Program-made: the position numbers and the translations under genes
The notes under the pieces: generated by a model
What the model was told of the DNA's origin: nothing
Databases searched by the model: none
The model's input: the letters and a program-made list of their open reading frames with translations, nothing else
Assembly (NCBI RefSeq): GCF_003854935.1
Contig: NZ_CP033969.1
Span: 3,224,001-3,288,000 of the forward strand
Length of the DNA stretch: 64,000 nt
From: Cupriavidus pauculus
GTDB taxonomy: Bacteria > Pseudomonadota > Gammaproteobacteria > Burkholderiales > Burkholderiaceae
Direction of reading: 5' to 3'
Shown: one piece after another, positions 9,101 through 18,763 of the stretch
Layout: the number at the start of each line of letters is the position of its first letter
Position numbering within the stretch: the stretch's first letter is position 1

Positions 9101-10341
9101 GCCACCCCGAACTGCTGCTGGACATCACGCGGCTGATGCGCCGCGCGCGCCATGCCACGCCCACCGGCATCGACCGTGTGGAGATGGCCCATGCCGACTA
9201 TCTGGGCCGCCACGCTGCCGGGCGGCTGGTCTATACCGCCATGCACCCGTGCGGCTGGCACGTGCGCCTGCCCGCCGCGGCCACGCGCCGCTTTCTCGAC
9301 GACACCGCGCGCCGCTGGCGCGGCGACCGCACGGGCCCGCGCCTGGCGGCATGGCGGCTCTGGGCGGCGCTGTGCCTGTCGTGGCCGCGGCTGCCGCGCC
9401 CGTGGCCGTCGGCGCGGCGGGCTGTCTACCTGCTGCTGTCGCACACGAACCTGGAACGTCCCGCCGCCGTGGCGCGCGCGCTGGCGGCGGAACAGGCGCG
9501 GCTGGCCTGCCTGGTCCACGACGCGATCCCGCTCACGCATCCCGAGTTCGCGCGTGCCGGCATGGCCGACGTGCACCGGCGGCGCATGGAGACCGTCGAC
9601 GCGCTGGCCGACCTGGTCGTCTGCAACTCGCGGGCGACGCTCCAGGCCATTGCCGGGCGGCTGCCGCGGGGCCCGCACGGCGCCCGGCTCATGGTCGCGC
9701 CGCTGGGTGTGGCGCCCCCGCGCGCGCCGGGCGCCGACGCCGGGCCGTCACCCGGTGCGCCCTGTTTCGTGATGCTCGGCACGATCGAGCCGCGCAAGAA
9801 CCACATGCTGCTGCTGCAGCTCTGGCAGCGGCTGGTGGCACAGGCCGGGCCGGCGGGGGCGCCGCGCCTGCGGATCGTGGGCCGCAGCGGCTGGGAGAAC
9901 GCACACATCCTGAACCTGCTGGCGCGCTCGCCGGCGCTGCGCGGCGTGGTGACGCTGACCCACGGCATGGCCGATCGCGACGTCGCCACGCTGCTGCGCT
10001 GCGCGCGGGCGCTGCTGATGCCGTCGCTGGCTGAAGGCTTCGGCCTGCCCGTGGCCGAGGCGCTGGCACTGGGCGTGCCCGTGATCGCCAGCGACCTGCC
10101 CGCCCTGCGCGAGGCCGGCGGCGACGCACCCGAGTACCTGGACCCGCTGGACGGCCCCGCGTGGCTGCGCGCGATCCACGACTACACCGACGCGGCCGCG
10201 CCGCGCCGCCGCGCCCAGCTTGCCCGCATCGCCGCCTGGCGCGCGCCGGGCTGGGACGACCACTGCCGCATGGTGCTCGACGCCATCGACCGGCTGCCGG
10301 ACACCGCCCGCCCACCGACGGAGGCCAACCTTGCCAACTGA
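9097..10341 (+). CDS. Glycosyltransferase, GT4-type (capsule assembly)
   Basis: GT-B glycosyltransferase of group 1 (414 aa), probably adding a sugar to the capsular repeat unit in the cytoplasm. The start ATG 9097 overlaps the kpsS stop. The C-terminal GT4 domain shows LGTIEPRKNH (nucleotide-sugar domain entry), GRSGWEN, and the donor-binding stretch PSLAEGFGLPVAEALALG with the expected Glu residues. The N-terminal half has the ITRLMRRARHATPTGIDRVE signature of GT4 enzymes in capsule and O-antigen clusters, also seen in the enzyme at 12329. Donor and acceptor cannot be told from sequence. The 3' end overlaps the TTG start of kpsM. Confidence 0.85.
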   Translation: MSHPELLLDITRLMRRARHATPTGIDRVEMAHADYLGRHAAGRLVYTAMHPCGWHVRLPAAATRRFLDDTARRWRGDRTGPRLAAWRLWAALCLSWPRLPRPWPSARRAVYLLLSHTNLERPAAVARALAAEQARLACLVHDAIPLTHPEFARAGMADVHRRRMETVDALADLVVCNSRATLQAIAGRLPRGPHGARLMVAPLGVAPPRAPGADAGPSPGAPCFVMLGTIEPRKNHMLLLQLWQRLVAQAGPAGAPRLRIVGRSGWENAHILNLLARSPALRGVVTLTHGMADRDVATLLRCARALLMPSLAEGFGLPVAEALALGVPVIASDLPALREAGGDAPEYLDPLDGPAWLRAIHDYTDAAAPRRRAQLARIAAWRAPGWDDHCRMVLDAIDRLPDTARPPTEANLAN

Positions 10342-11125
10342 TTCGATCGCCTCGCCGCTGCGCCACGGCCTGCGCGTGCAATGCCGCGTGATCGGCGCGC
10401 TGATCCTGCGCGAACTGCATACGCGCTACGGCCGCGAGAACATCGGCTACCTGTGGCTGATTGCCGAGCCAATGCTGCTGGCCGGATCGGTATCGCTGAT
10501 CCACATTGGCGACAGCCACCATCGCGGCGGCATCCTGCCGGTGCCGTTCGCGCTGGGCGGCTACTGCGCGTTCATCATCTTCCGCTCGATCGTCACGCGG
10601 GCCGAGGGCGCGCTGCACGCCAACCAGCCGCTGCTGTACCACCGCATGGTCACCATCTTCGACATGCTGGTGGCGCGCGCGGTGCTGGAGGCCGCATCCA
10701 GCGTCGTGGCGCTGCTGTTGCTGCTGGCCGGCGCCTGCGCGCTGGGCGTGGCCCAGCCGCCGGCCCGGCCGCTGGTCATGCTGGCAGCGCTGGCGCTGAT
10801 GACGTGGTTCTCGTTCGGCGTGTCGATGCTGGTCTGCACGGCCACCTACCTGAGCAAGATGGCGCACCGCCTGATCCACCCGGTGGTGTACCTGGCCATG
10901 CCCATGTCGGGGGCGTTCTTCCTGCTCAAGTGGATTCCCGACCCGTACCGCACCTGGCTGTCGTGGGTGCCGCTGACGCAGATCTTCGAGCTGCTGCGCG
11001 AGGGTCAGTTCCAGAGCTTCGAGAGCCCCTACATCGACCCCTTCTACATCGTGGCGTGGTGCCTGGCGCTGACGCTGGCCGGGCTGGCCAGCCTGCGGGT
11101 CCTGCGCCGCCACGTCCACCACTGA
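10331..11125 (+). CDS. kpsM: Capsule ABC transporter permease KpsM
   Basis: Inner-membrane permease of the capsule exporter (ABC-2 family, 264 aa; E. coli KpsM is 258 aa), partner of KpsT. Conserved family features include ALILRELHTRYGRENIGYLW at the N-terminus and about six hydrophobic segments (for example FALGGYCAFIIFRSI, SSVVALLLLLAG, LVMLAALALMTWFSFGV). The start is probably TTG 10331: it has an AGGAGG-like site (ACGGAGG, 10318-10324) six bases upstream and overlaps the previous stop, and no ATG fits the conserved N-terminus. KpsT is encoded 11 kb away at the other end of the locus rather than next to kpsM. Confidence 0.9.
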   Translation: MPTDSIASPLRHGLRVQCRVIGALILRELHTRYGRENIGYLWLIAEPMLLAGSVSLIHIGDSHHRGGILPVPFALGGYCAFIIFRSIVTRAEGALHANQPLLYHRMVTIFDMLVARAVLEAASSVVALLLLLAGACALGVAQPPARPLVMLAALALMTWFSFGVSMLVCTATYLSKMAHRLIHPVVYLAMPMSGAFFLLKWIPDPYRTWLSWVPLTQIFELLREGQFQSFESPYIDPFYIVAWCLALTLAGLASLRVLRRHVHH

Positions 11126-11138
11126 ACCACGCCACGCC

Positions 11139-12314
11139 ATGACCGCCGATGCATCGACCGCCCCCGCCGCCGAGATACCCGCCCATCCGGCATCCCACGC
11201 CCAGGCGCCACGCCTCGCGGCGTTCTGGCACCGACACCGCGTGTTCCTGGCCGTGGTGGTACTCCCGACGCTGCTGGCCGCGCTCTACTACTTCGGCATA
11301 GCCGCCAGCCAGTACGAGTCCGAGGCGCGCTTCGTGGTGCGGTCCACGCAGTCGCAGCTGCCGCAGGGCACGGGCGGCCTGGGCCAGATGCTGGGGCTGG
11401 CCGGCGTGCTCAACGACGCGCAGGCGCAATTGTTCAGCGTGGGCGATTACCTGGAGTCGCACGACGCCGTGCGCGCGCTCCACGACAAGGTGGATCTCGT
11501 GTCCCTGTTCCGCCGCCCGGAGGCAGACGTGGTGTCGCGGCTCTGGTGGGCCGATCCGAGCCCGGAGACGCTGCTGCGCTACTACCGGCGCCAGGTGACC
11601 GTGGCTTTCAGCCAGGACACCGGCATCACGACGCTGCGCGTGCATGCGTTCCGCCCGGACGACGCGCGGGCGCTGGCAAGCTGGCTGCTGACGCTGGGCG
11701 AGTCGCGCGTCAACGCGTTCAACCAGCGTGCCGTGGAAGACGCGGTGCGCGTGGCCACGGCCGAACTCAGGGAGGCCGAGGCCCAGGTGATCGAAGCCCA
11801 GCGCGCGCTGACCACTTTCCGGCTGCAACAGCGCGACATCGACCCGGAAAAGACCGGCGTGGGCCAGCAGACGCTGGTGGGCCGGCTGGAGGAATCGCTG
11901 GCCCAGTCGCGCGCGCAACTGGCCACCGTGCTGGCGGCCGTGGACGCAGGTAGCCCGCAGGCCGTGGCGCTGCGCGACCGCGTGGCCGGCCTGGCACAGC
12001 AACTGGCCGCCCAGCAGGCCCGGCTGACCGATGCACAGGGCACCGCGCCGCGCATGGCCGATTACCAGCGCCTGCTGATGAAGCAGGACTTTGCCGCCAA
12101 GCGCTACGCGGGCGTGGCCACCGCGCTGGAAACCGCGCGCGAGAACGCGCTCAAGCAGCAGCTCTACATCGTGCGCGTGGTGGAGCCAAACCTGCCCGTG
12201 CGGGCGCTTTACCCGCGCAGCGCACTGATCGTGACCAGCCTGTTCGTCAGCCTGCTGGTGGCCTATGGCATCGGCTGGCTGATCGTGGCCGGCGTGCGCG
12301 AGCACGCGGCCTGA
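11139..12314 (+). CDS. kpsE: Capsule export inner-membrane/periplasmic protein KpsE
   Basis: PCP-3 family polysaccharide co-polymerase/export adaptor (391 aa) that links the KpsMT exporter to the outer-membrane KpsD channel. It has the family's two terminal membrane segments (about 36-55, VFLAVVVLPTLLAALYYFGI; about 360-382, SALIVTSLFVSLLVAYGIGW) and a long Ala/Gln/Glu-rich periplasmic coiled-coil between them (about 190-330). Family motifs include YESEARFVVRS and PNLPVRALYPRS just before the second membrane segment. It follows kpsM by 13 bp in the same operon. Confidence 0.9.
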   Translation: MTADASTAPAAEIPAHPASHAQAPRLAAFWHRHRVFLAVVVLPTLLAALYYFGIAASQYESEARFVVRSTQSQLPQGTGGLGQMLGLAGVLNDAQAQLFSVGDYLESHDAVRALHDKVDLVSLFRRPEADVVSRLWWADPSPETLLRYYRRQVTVAFSQDTGITTLRVHAFRPDDARALASWLLTLGESRVNAFNQRAVEDAVRVATAELREAEAQVIEAQRALTTFRLQQRDIDPEKTGVGQQTLVGRLEESLAQSRAQLATVLAAVDAGSPQAVALRDRVAGLAQQLAAQQARLTDAQGTAPRMADYQRLLMKQDFAAKRYAGVATALETARENALKQQLYIVRVVEPNLPVRALYPRSALIVTSLFVSLLVAYGIGWLIVAGVREHAA

Positions 12315-12328
12315 CCCGGAGACCCGTT

Positions 12329-14824
12329 GTGAAACTGTTCAAGAAGATGTGGGCCGACCAGGCCGGCGGCCAGGCCGCCACGCTGGTGGCCACCGCCGAC
12401 GCCGCGCGCGACGCGCGCGACTGGGGCACCGCCGCCGCGCACTATCGCCAGGCCCTGGACGCGCGCCCCGAACTGGCGCCGATCTGGGTGCAGTACGGCC
12501 ACGCGCTCAAGGAAAGCGGCAACGTCGTGGAAGCGCGCGCCGCCTATCGGCGGGCACTGGGGCTGGCGCCCGACGTGGCCGATACCCATCTGCAGATGGG
12601 CCACGCCGCCAAGCTGGCCGGCGAACTGGAGGAAGCCGCCGCCTGCTACGCGCAGGCGCTGACGCTGGCGCCGGGCCATGACGACGCGCTGCGCGAACTG
12701 CACGCGCTGGCGCTGCGCGGCATCCGCGTGGACATGCACGCCCTGCGCGGCGCGTGGAACCGTGCACCGGCCACGGTGCCGGCCGACGACCCGGTCGCCG
12801 CGCTGTCCGTGATGCTTGACGCCGCACGCGCCGCCGCGGCCCACCCGGCCAACCCGACCAACGCGGCCCATGCCGAAGCGGCCCGGCTGGCCCGCGAGCA
12901 ACTGGCCAGCGCCGTCGAGATCCTGCGCCGGATCGACCGCGACGCGCTGCAGGCGACCCGGCCCGCCGGCCAGGGCGCCGCCATCGTCTTCGACGCCACC
13001 GACCTGATCCACCACTTTCGCGGTTCGCGCCTGCCCACCGGCATCCAGCGCGTGCAGCTCGAACTGATCTCCGCCGCCTGCCGCGCCACCGATCCCGCGC
13101 ATCCCGCGCCGATGGTGTGCTACCTCGGCGATCAGGGCTGGCTGGAAGTGCCCGGCGCGCTGTTCGCGCAACTCTGCCGGATCTGCCTGGGCCACGGCGA
13201 CGCGCCGCCAGCAGCCTGGCAGCAGACGCTGATGCAACTGGACACGCTGATGCTGGGCAGCGCGCCGATGGCGTTCCCGCGCGGCGCGTGGCTGGTCAGC
13301 CTGGGCACGTCGTGGTTTCCGGAGTACCTGCTGCACGTGCGGCTGGCCAGGCAGCGATACGGCATCCGCTACGTGCCGTTCGTCCACGACCTGATCCCCG
13401 TGGTCATGCCCGAGCATTGCGTGGACGACCTGGTCGACCGCTTTGCCGCGTGGCTGCTGGGCGCGTTTGCGCACGCCGACCGCTTCCTCGTGAACTCGGA
13501 ATCGACACGGCGCGACCTGGAAGCCGCCGCCGCGCGGCTGGGCCAGCCGCTGCCGGCGGGCCACGTGGAAGTGGTGCGGCTGGATGCCGACATCCGCAAG
13601 CCCGGCCTGCGCGCGCCAGAGGCCGCCAACATGCAGGGCTGGGGCTGGAGCCGGCAGCCGTTCGTGCTGATGCTGTCGACGGTGGAGCCGCGCAAGAACC
13701 ACCTGGCCGCGTTTCGCGCGTGGCGCAGCCTGATTGACCACCATGGCGCGCGGCACGTACCGCAGCTCGTCTGCGTGGGCGCCCGGGGCTGGAAGAACGA
13801 GGCCGCCCTGGCGATGCTCGACAACGATCCCGTGCTGGCGAGCCGCGTGACGATCCTGTCCGGGCTGGCCGACCCGCAGGTGGCGCTGCTGCTGGAGCGC
13901 TGCCTGTTCACGCTGTATCCAAGCCTGTACGAAGGCTGGGGGTTGCCCGTGACCGAATCGCTGTGCCACGGCAGGGTGCCGGCGGTGTCCGACGTGGCGT
14001 CGCTGCCGGAAGCCGGTGGGCTGCTGGCCGACTACTTCGATCCGCAGTCGCCGGGCGAACTGCTGCGCGTGGTGGAAAAGCTGATCTTCGACGTGCCGTA
14101 CCGCCGGTCGCGCGAGCAGCGCATCGCGGCGGAGTTCCGGCCACGCACCTGGCAGCAACTGGGCGACCAGATCGCGCAGGCCGTGCAGCGCTGGCAGGGC
14201 GGCATCGGCGATGCGCAGCCCGCCGCGCCGGCCCCGACGCTCGCCACCGGCCGCTACTACCCGATGGCCGCGCCGCGGCGGCTGCCGCTGGCCCAGGGCA
14301 CGGTGGTCACCGAGAGCCTGCGCGCCGGCGACGGCTGGCACGGCGTGGAGGACTGGGGCTGTTGGAGCCGGCCGGGCGACAGCCGGCTGGCACTGCGGCT
14401 GACGGACGACCTGGCCGATGCCAGGGTGCGCGTCTACCTGTGCGTGCGCGGGCTGCCGTCGCGCGCCACGCAGTACCGGCTGGCATGTGGCGAGGGGCCG
14501 CGCAGCGAAGGCCGGCTCGACGCCGGGCGCGAGAGCTGGATCGCCATCGACGTGGATGCCCCGCCGCCTGGCCAGCCGCTGGAACTGTCGCTGCACGCCG
14601 ACGCGCACGAATCGCTCGGCGAGACCACCCAGGGCGCCGACGCGCGCGTGATCGGGCCAGCCGTGCTGGGGGTGTACGTCTGCGCGGCCGACGATACGGC
14701 CGCGCGCCTGCGTCTGGTGGAAGCCGTGACGCTGGGCACCCTCGACGCGCTGGCGGTACCGGCCGAGACGGACCGCTTTCTGCTGGCGGCGCGCCAGACC
14801 TCACAACTGCTGGCTGGACTCTAA
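12329..14824 (+). CDS. TPR-containing GT4 glycosyltransferase (capsule)
   Basis: Long three-part protein (831 aa). Residues about 15-130 are TPR-like helical repeats (AAHYRQALDARPELAPIWVQ, and two following repeats). Residues about 210-620 are a GT4 glycosyltransferase with an N-terminal LPTGIQRVQLEL signature, LSTVEPRKNHLAAFRAW, GARGWKNEAAL and YPSLYEGWGLPVTESLCHG. The last about 170 residues form an extra beta-rich region of unknown role, possibly substrate binding. Start is GTG 12329 with GGAGA six bases upstream. It lies between kpsE and manC, 14 bp after kpsE. Likely builds the capsular polymer; donor unknown. Confidence 0.85.
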   Translation: MKLFKKMWADQAGGQAATLVATADAARDARDWGTAAAHYRQALDARPELAPIWVQYGHALKESGNVVEARAAYRRALGLAPDVADTHLQMGHAAKLAGELEEAAACYAQALTLAPGHDDALRELHALALRGIRVDMHALRGAWNRAPATVPADDPVAALSVMLDAARAAAAHPANPTNAAHAEAARLAREQLASAVEILRRIDRDALQATRPAGQGAAIVFDATDLIHHFRGSRLPTGIQRVQLELISAACRATDPAHPAPMVCYLGDQGWLEVPGALFAQLCRICLGHGDAPPAAWQQTLMQLDTLMLGSAPMAFPRGAWLVSLGTSWFPEYLLHVRLARQRYGIRYVPFVHDLIPVVMPEHCVDDLVDRFAAWLLGAFAHADRFLVNSESTRRDLEAAAARLGQPLPAGHVEVVRLDADIRKPGLRAPEAANMQGWGWSRQPFVLMLSTVEPRKNHLAAFRAWRSLIDHHGARHVPQLVCVGARGWKNEAALAMLDNDPVLASRVTILSGLADPQVALLLERCLFTLYPSLYEGWGLPVTESLCHGRVPAVSDVASLPEAGGLLADYFDPQSPGELLRVVEKLIFDVPYRRSREQRIAAEFRPRTWQQLGDQIAQAVQRWQGGIGDAQPAAPAPTLATGRYYPMAAPRRLPLAQGTVVTESLRAGDGWHGVEDWGCWSRPGDSRLALRLTDDLADARVRVYLCVRGLPSRATQYRLACGEGPRSEGRLDAGRESWIAIDVDAPPPGQPLELSLHADAHESLGETTQGADARVIGPAVLGVYVCAADDTAARLRLVEAVTLGTLDALAVPAETDRFLLAARQTSQLLAGL

Positions 14825-14834
14825 GGGGGCCGTG

Positions 14835-16334
14835 ATGGACGTCATCGACATGCCCGTGGCGCGGGCCGCCGACGCCACGGCCGCCGCCGCCACGGCGATC
14901 CTGCTGCAGCCCGTGATCCTGGCCGGTGGCGCCGGCACGCGGCTCTGGCCGCTGTCGCGGGAGCAGATGCCAAAGCCGCTGATCCCGGGGCTGCTTGGCG
15001 ATACCACGCTGCTGTGCGCCACGGCCGGGCGGCTTGCCGGCATCGACGCGCCGGGGCTGCAGGCGGCGCCGCAGGTCATGGTGGTCTGCGGCCACGCCCA
15101 TGCCGAGGCCACGGCGCGCCAGCTGCGCGGCAGCGGCCATCGGCCCCGGCTGCTGCTGGAGCCGTGCCCGCGCAACACCGCGCCCGCGCTGACCGCGGCC
15201 GCCCTCGACATCGCCGCCACGCGCCCCGACGCCGTGATCGTGGCGATGCCGGCCGACCATGCCATGGGCGATACCGCCGCGTTCCGGCGGGCCATTGCCA
15301 CGGCGGCCGGCCATGCCGCAGACGGCGCCGTCGTCACGCTGGGCGTGGTGCCGGATGCGGCGCAGACCGGCTACGGCTACATCGAACTCGGTACCGCGCT
15401 GGACGACCGCGGCACGCGGCGGCTGGCGCGCTTTGTCGAGAAGCCGTCGCACGACGTGGCCGCGCGGTACGTCGCCGCCGGCCAGCACTGGTGGAACAGC
15501 GGCATCTTCGTGGTGCGCGCCGACGTGTGGCTGGGCCTGGTGGCCCAACTGCATCCACAGACCCTGCTGGCGTGCCGGCAGGCCCACGCCTCGGCAACGC
15601 CGCTGCCCGACGGCCTGCTGCTGGACGAGGCCGCGTTTGCCGCCTGCCACGCCGATTCCATCGACTACGCCGTGATGGAGCGCCTGGGCGACACGCCGGC
15701 GGCCGTGGTGCCGCTGGACGCCGGCTGGTGCGACCTGGGCGCCTGGGACGCCATCTGGCAGCGCATGCCGCGCGACGCCGCCGACAACGCCGTGCGGGGC
15801 CAGGTGCTGCTGGAAGGCGCGCACACCACGCTGGCGCACGCGGCCAGCCGGCTGGTGGTCTGCGTCGGCACCCGCAACCTGGCCGTGGTGGAAACCCCTG
15901 ACGCCGTGCTGGTGGCGGACATGGCCCATGTACAGCACGTCAAGACGGCCGTGGAGAAGATCCGCGCCCAGCGCCGCACCGAGGCCAGCACGCACCGCCG
16001 CGTGGAACGCCCCTGGGGCCGCTTCGAGTCGATCGACCAGGGCGAGCGCTTCCAGGTGAAACGCCTTGTCGTCGAACCCGGCGGCCGCCTGTCGCTGCAG
16101 ATGCACCACCACCGCGCCGAACACTGGATCGTCGTACGCGGTACGGCGCGCGTGACGCGCGGCGAGGAATCGTTCCTGGTCAGCGAGAACCAGTCGACCT
16201 ACATCCCGCTGGGCGTGGCGCACCGCCTGGAAAACCCGGGCAAGACCACGCTGGAGATCATCGAGGTGCAGTCGGGGAGCTATCTGGGCGAGGACGACAT
16301 CGTGCGGTTCGATGACGTGTACGGGCGGGGATAG
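14835..16334 (+). CDS. manC: Mannose-1-phosphate guanylyltransferase / mannose-6-phosphate isomerase (type II)
   Basis: Bifunctional GDP-mannose synthesis enzyme (499 aa). The N-terminal nucleotidyltransferase domain has VILAGGAGTRLWPLSREQMP (pyrophosphorylase motif) and FVEKPSHDVAARYV; the C-terminal cupin isomerase domain (about 385-495) has VERPWGRFESID, HHHRAEHWIVVRGTA and the metal-binding His/Glu set, ending EVQSGSYLGEDDIVR. The motif after WPLSRE reads QMPKP rather than the usual YPKQF/L. ATG 14835 is preferred over GTG 14832 because of spacing from AAGGGGG at 14823-14829. Its presence implies that the capsule (or a linked glycan) contains mannose or a GDP-mannose-derived sugar. Confidence 0.92.
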   Translation: MDVIDMPVARAADATAAAATAILLQPVILAGGAGTRLWPLSREQMPKPLIPGLLGDTTLLCATAGRLAGIDAPGLQAAPQVMVVCGHAHAEATARQLRGSGHRPRLLLEPCPRNTAPALTAAALDIAATRPDAVIVAMPADHAMGDTAAFRRAIATAAGHAADGAVVTLGVVPDAAQTGYGYIELGTALDDRGTRRLARFVEKPSHDVAARYVAAGQHWWNSGIFVVRADVWLGLVAQLHPQTLLACRQAHASATPLPDGLLLDEAAFAACHADSIDYAVMERLGDTPAAVVPLDAGWCDLGAWDAIWQRMPRDAADNAVRGQVLLEGAHTTLAHAASRLVVCVGTRNLAVVETPDAVLVADMAHVQHVKTAVEKIRAQRRTEASTHRRVERPWGRFESIDQGERFQVKRLVVEPGGRLSLQMHHHRAEHWIVVRGTARVTRGEESFLVSENQSTYIPLGVAHRLENPGKTTLEIIEVQSGSYLGEDDIVRFDDVYGRG

Positions 16335-16336
16335 GC

Positions 16337-18037
16337 ATGCCGGAAGCCAACGCAACCCTACAGACCGATCTGGCGGAAGCGCAGTCGCTGGCGGAAGCGG
16401 GCCGCTTCGACGCCGCGCTGGACGCCTACCGCAGGATCCTCGACACCGACGAAAGCTGTACCCTGGCGTGGTACCGCAAGGGGCTGCTGCACCGGCACAA
16501 CGGTGAGACGCGGCTTGCCATGGTGGCATTGCGGCGCTGCATCTCGCTATCCGCGACCGACCCGTGGCCGCGATTCCAGCTGGCGCAGATGCTCTGGTCC
16601 ACCGGCATCGCCCGGCGCTGGGAAGCGCTGCGGCTGTTCACGTCGGCATTCGAGCTCGATCCTCACTGCGCGGAGTTTCGGCTCAACCTCGGCAACGCGC
16701 TGGCATCGATGCAGATGCTGGGACGCGCCGCGCACATCCTCGCCCCGCTGCCCGCGTCGCTGCCAAGCTGGTGGGCGGCGGCGCGCGACAACGCGATCGC
16801 CGCCTGGCGCGCGGCCCGCCACGAGGCGCGCCAGAGACTGGCGGCCCGCCGCCACGCCGACGGCGAGCGCTCAACCCTGCCCGACACGCTGCGGCTGGCC
16901 GGCCTGCTCGGCCAGATTGGCAAGCACCGTGCCGCCGGGTCCATTGCCCGGACAGTCATGCGCCAGCATCCCCACACCTGGGAGGCGTTTGCCATCCACG
17001 CCGACGTGCTCGCCCGCGATACCGGGCCGGCCGCGGCGGTCGCTTTCCTCGACAGCATCCGCTGGCTGTTCGGCGGCCAAGCCGCGTTCGAGATCGCGAC
17101 GGCCCGCCTGCGGTATGAAGTGGGCGAGAACGACGTCGCGTGGCGTCTGCTGACCCCCGCACTGCGGCGCGTATCACAGGAATCCCGCGCGCTGGCAAGC
17201 TCGGTACTTCTGGCGTTGAACGAAGGCGAGTTGCTGCTCGAACACTGCCGGGAATGGATGCACGACGCCCCCGACGACACCGCGCCCTTCATGTTCGCCC
17301 TGGCGGCCCAGCACGCCAGTGGCCGGCTGCAGACCTTTCGGGAAGGCACGGGCGCGCGGCATGTGGACGGCGGCGTGCCTGCCGCGACGACGCTGGTCCA
17401 GTTCTGGGACACCCCCAGCCCGCCCCCGGAAGTCATGGATGCCATGTCGTCCTGGTCGGCCATGAACCCAGGGCTGCGCCATATCGTCTTCGACGATGCA
17501 TCGGCCAGGGCCTACATCCTCGACCGGTATGGCGAGGAGGCGGGGGCAAGCTACGACTGGTGCCACCATCCGGCCATGAAGTCCGATGTGTTCCGCATCG
17601 CCTATCTGGCCAGTGACGGGGGCATCTATGTGGACGCCGACGAGTACTGCCGCAGGCCGCTGGCGCCCATCCTGCACGCGCTTGCCTCGGTCGAACTGGT
17701 TGCCGCGCGCTCCGCCGACGTGGCGCCGTACCTCTACAACGCATTCCTCGCAGCGAGGCCCCGCTCGGACATCGTCGGGCGCGTGCTGGAACAGTTGCTT
17801 GCCCAACTGGCGCGCGCCCGACGGGCCGGCGTCAGGCTGGATATCTGGCACGCGACGGGCCCCGGCATTCTGACCCGTGCAGTGAGCCATCTGCTCATGA
17901 GCGAGCCGGACGCCTGCGCACGCGTGCTGCTGCTGACCAAGGGGCAGTACGAGAGCTTCTCGGAGGAACGCGACACCATGGCCTACAAGCAATCGACCCA
18001 GGGCAACTGGCGGCTTTCGGACCGTGCCGCCCCCTGA
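16337..18037 (+). CDS. TPR protein with GT32-type (DXD) glycosyltransferase domain
   Basis: 566-aa two-part protein. The N-terminal about 330 residues are helical TPR-like repeats (RFDAALDAYRRILDTDESC and later units). The C-terminal domain (about 350-560) resembles GT32/TcdA-B-like sugar transferases of capsule clusters: VQFWDTPSPPPEVMDAM, WCHHPAMKSDVFRIAYL and the metal-binding DXD in GGIYVDADEYC. It would add a sugar to the polymer in the cytoplasm. It begins 2 bp after manC, so is clearly co-transcribed. TPR-glycosyltransferase fusions occur twice in this locus (also 12329-14824), which is unusual and may help the enzymes stay together. Confidence 0.75.
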   Translation: MPEANATLQTDLAEAQSLAEAGRFDAALDAYRRILDTDESCTLAWYRKGLLHRHNGETRLAMVALRRCISLSATDPWPRFQLAQMLWSTGIARRWEALRLFTSAFELDPHCAEFRLNLGNALASMQMLGRAAHILAPLPASLPSWWAAARDNAIAAWRAARHEARQRLAARRHADGERSTLPDTLRLAGLLGQIGKHRAAGSIARTVMRQHPHTWEAFAIHADVLARDTGPAAAVAFLDSIRWLFGGQAAFEIATARLRYEVGENDVAWRLLTPALRRVSQESRALASSVLLALNEGELLLEHCREWMHDAPDDTAPFMFALAAQHASGRLQTFREGTGARHVDGGVPAATTLVQFWDTPSPPPEVMDAMSSWSAMNPGLRHIVFDDASARAYILDRYGEEAGASYDWCHHPAMKSDVFRIAYLASDGGIYVDADEYCRRPLAPILHALASVELVAARSADVAPYLYNAFLAARPRSDIVGRVLEQLLAQLARARRAGVRLDIWHATGPGILTRAVSHLLMSEPDACARVLLLTKGQYESFSEERDTMAYKQSTQGNWRLSDRAAP

Positions 18038-18078
18038 CGCCTTCTATCCTCCCCACGAAAACAGAGCAGGAAACCCCC

Positions 18079-18729
18079 ATGAACCAGGCAAACGAAGCGC
18101 AGGCCGTCTTCACCGAGATCTATCACCGGAACCAATGGGGCAGCCCCGAATCTGTCTCGGGGTCCGGCTCCGAAATGACGCGCACGCGCCATCTGCGGGC
18201 GGAGTTGCCGCATCTGCTTCGGGAATTCAACATCCGATCGGTGCTGGACATCCCTTGCGGCGACTTCAACTGGATGCGGCACGTCGACCTGGGCGGCGTC
18301 CACTACATCGGCGCCGACATCGTGCCGGAACTCGTCGAGCACAACCGGCGGACTTACCGGGGCCCCCGCATACAGTTCGAGCACCTGGACGTGATCGCCT
18401 CGCCTTTGCCGAAGGTCGACGCAGTGCTGTGCCGCGATGGCCTGGTGCACTTTCCGCATGCCAGCATCGCGGCGGCGCTGCGCAACATCTGCAGCAGTGG
18501 TGCGCTGTATCTGCTGACCACGCACTTCTCGTTCCGCACGCCATCGGCCAACGAAGAGATCGACTTTGGACAGTGGCGCCGGCTGAACTTCGAGCTGGCG
18601 CCGTTTCACTGGCCCGCCCCACGCCGGTACATCATCGAGGGCTGCGACGAGCACGACGGGCACTTTGCCGACAAGAGCCTCGCCATCTGGCCGGTCCAGG
18701 AGATCCGGAGCCGGCTGCAATGGCCATGA
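18079..18729 (+). CDS. Class I SAM-dependent methyltransferase
   Basis: Small (216 aa) methyltransferase. Motif I is SVLDIPCGDFNWM (SAM-binding; the typical E/DxGxG is here DIPCGD), followed by YIGADIVPELVEHN (ribose-binding acidic residue) and AVLCRDGLVHFPHASI. The pattern matches methyltransferases often found in glycan clusters and predicted to methylate a sugar or capping phosphate. Start ATG 18079 has AGCAGGAAA upstream. It ends the rightward half of the capsule operon and converges with kpsD. Confidence 0.8.
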   Translation: MNQANEAQAVFTEIYHRNQWGSPESVSGSGSEMTRTRHLRAELPHLLREFNIRSVLDIPCGDFNWMRHVDLGGVHYIGADIVPELVEHNRRTYRGPRIQFEHLDVIASPLPKVDAVLCRDGLVHFPHASIAAALRNICSSGALYLLTTHFSFRTPSANEEIDFGQWRRLNFELAPFHWPAPRRYIIEGCDEHDGHFADKSLAIWPVQEIRSRLQWP

Positions 18730-18736
18730 CAGCGGC

Positions 18737-18755
18737 GGCCGGCCGCGGGCCGGCC
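18737..18755. terminator. Candidate bidirectional hairpin between convergent genes
   Basis: Perfect 8-bp arms GGCCGGCC with a 3-base loop lie in the 34-bp gap between the convergent methyltransferase and kpsD stops. The arm is self-complementary and no T-run follows, so termination is only suggested. Confidence 0.4.
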
Positions 18756-18763
18756 CCCTTCCC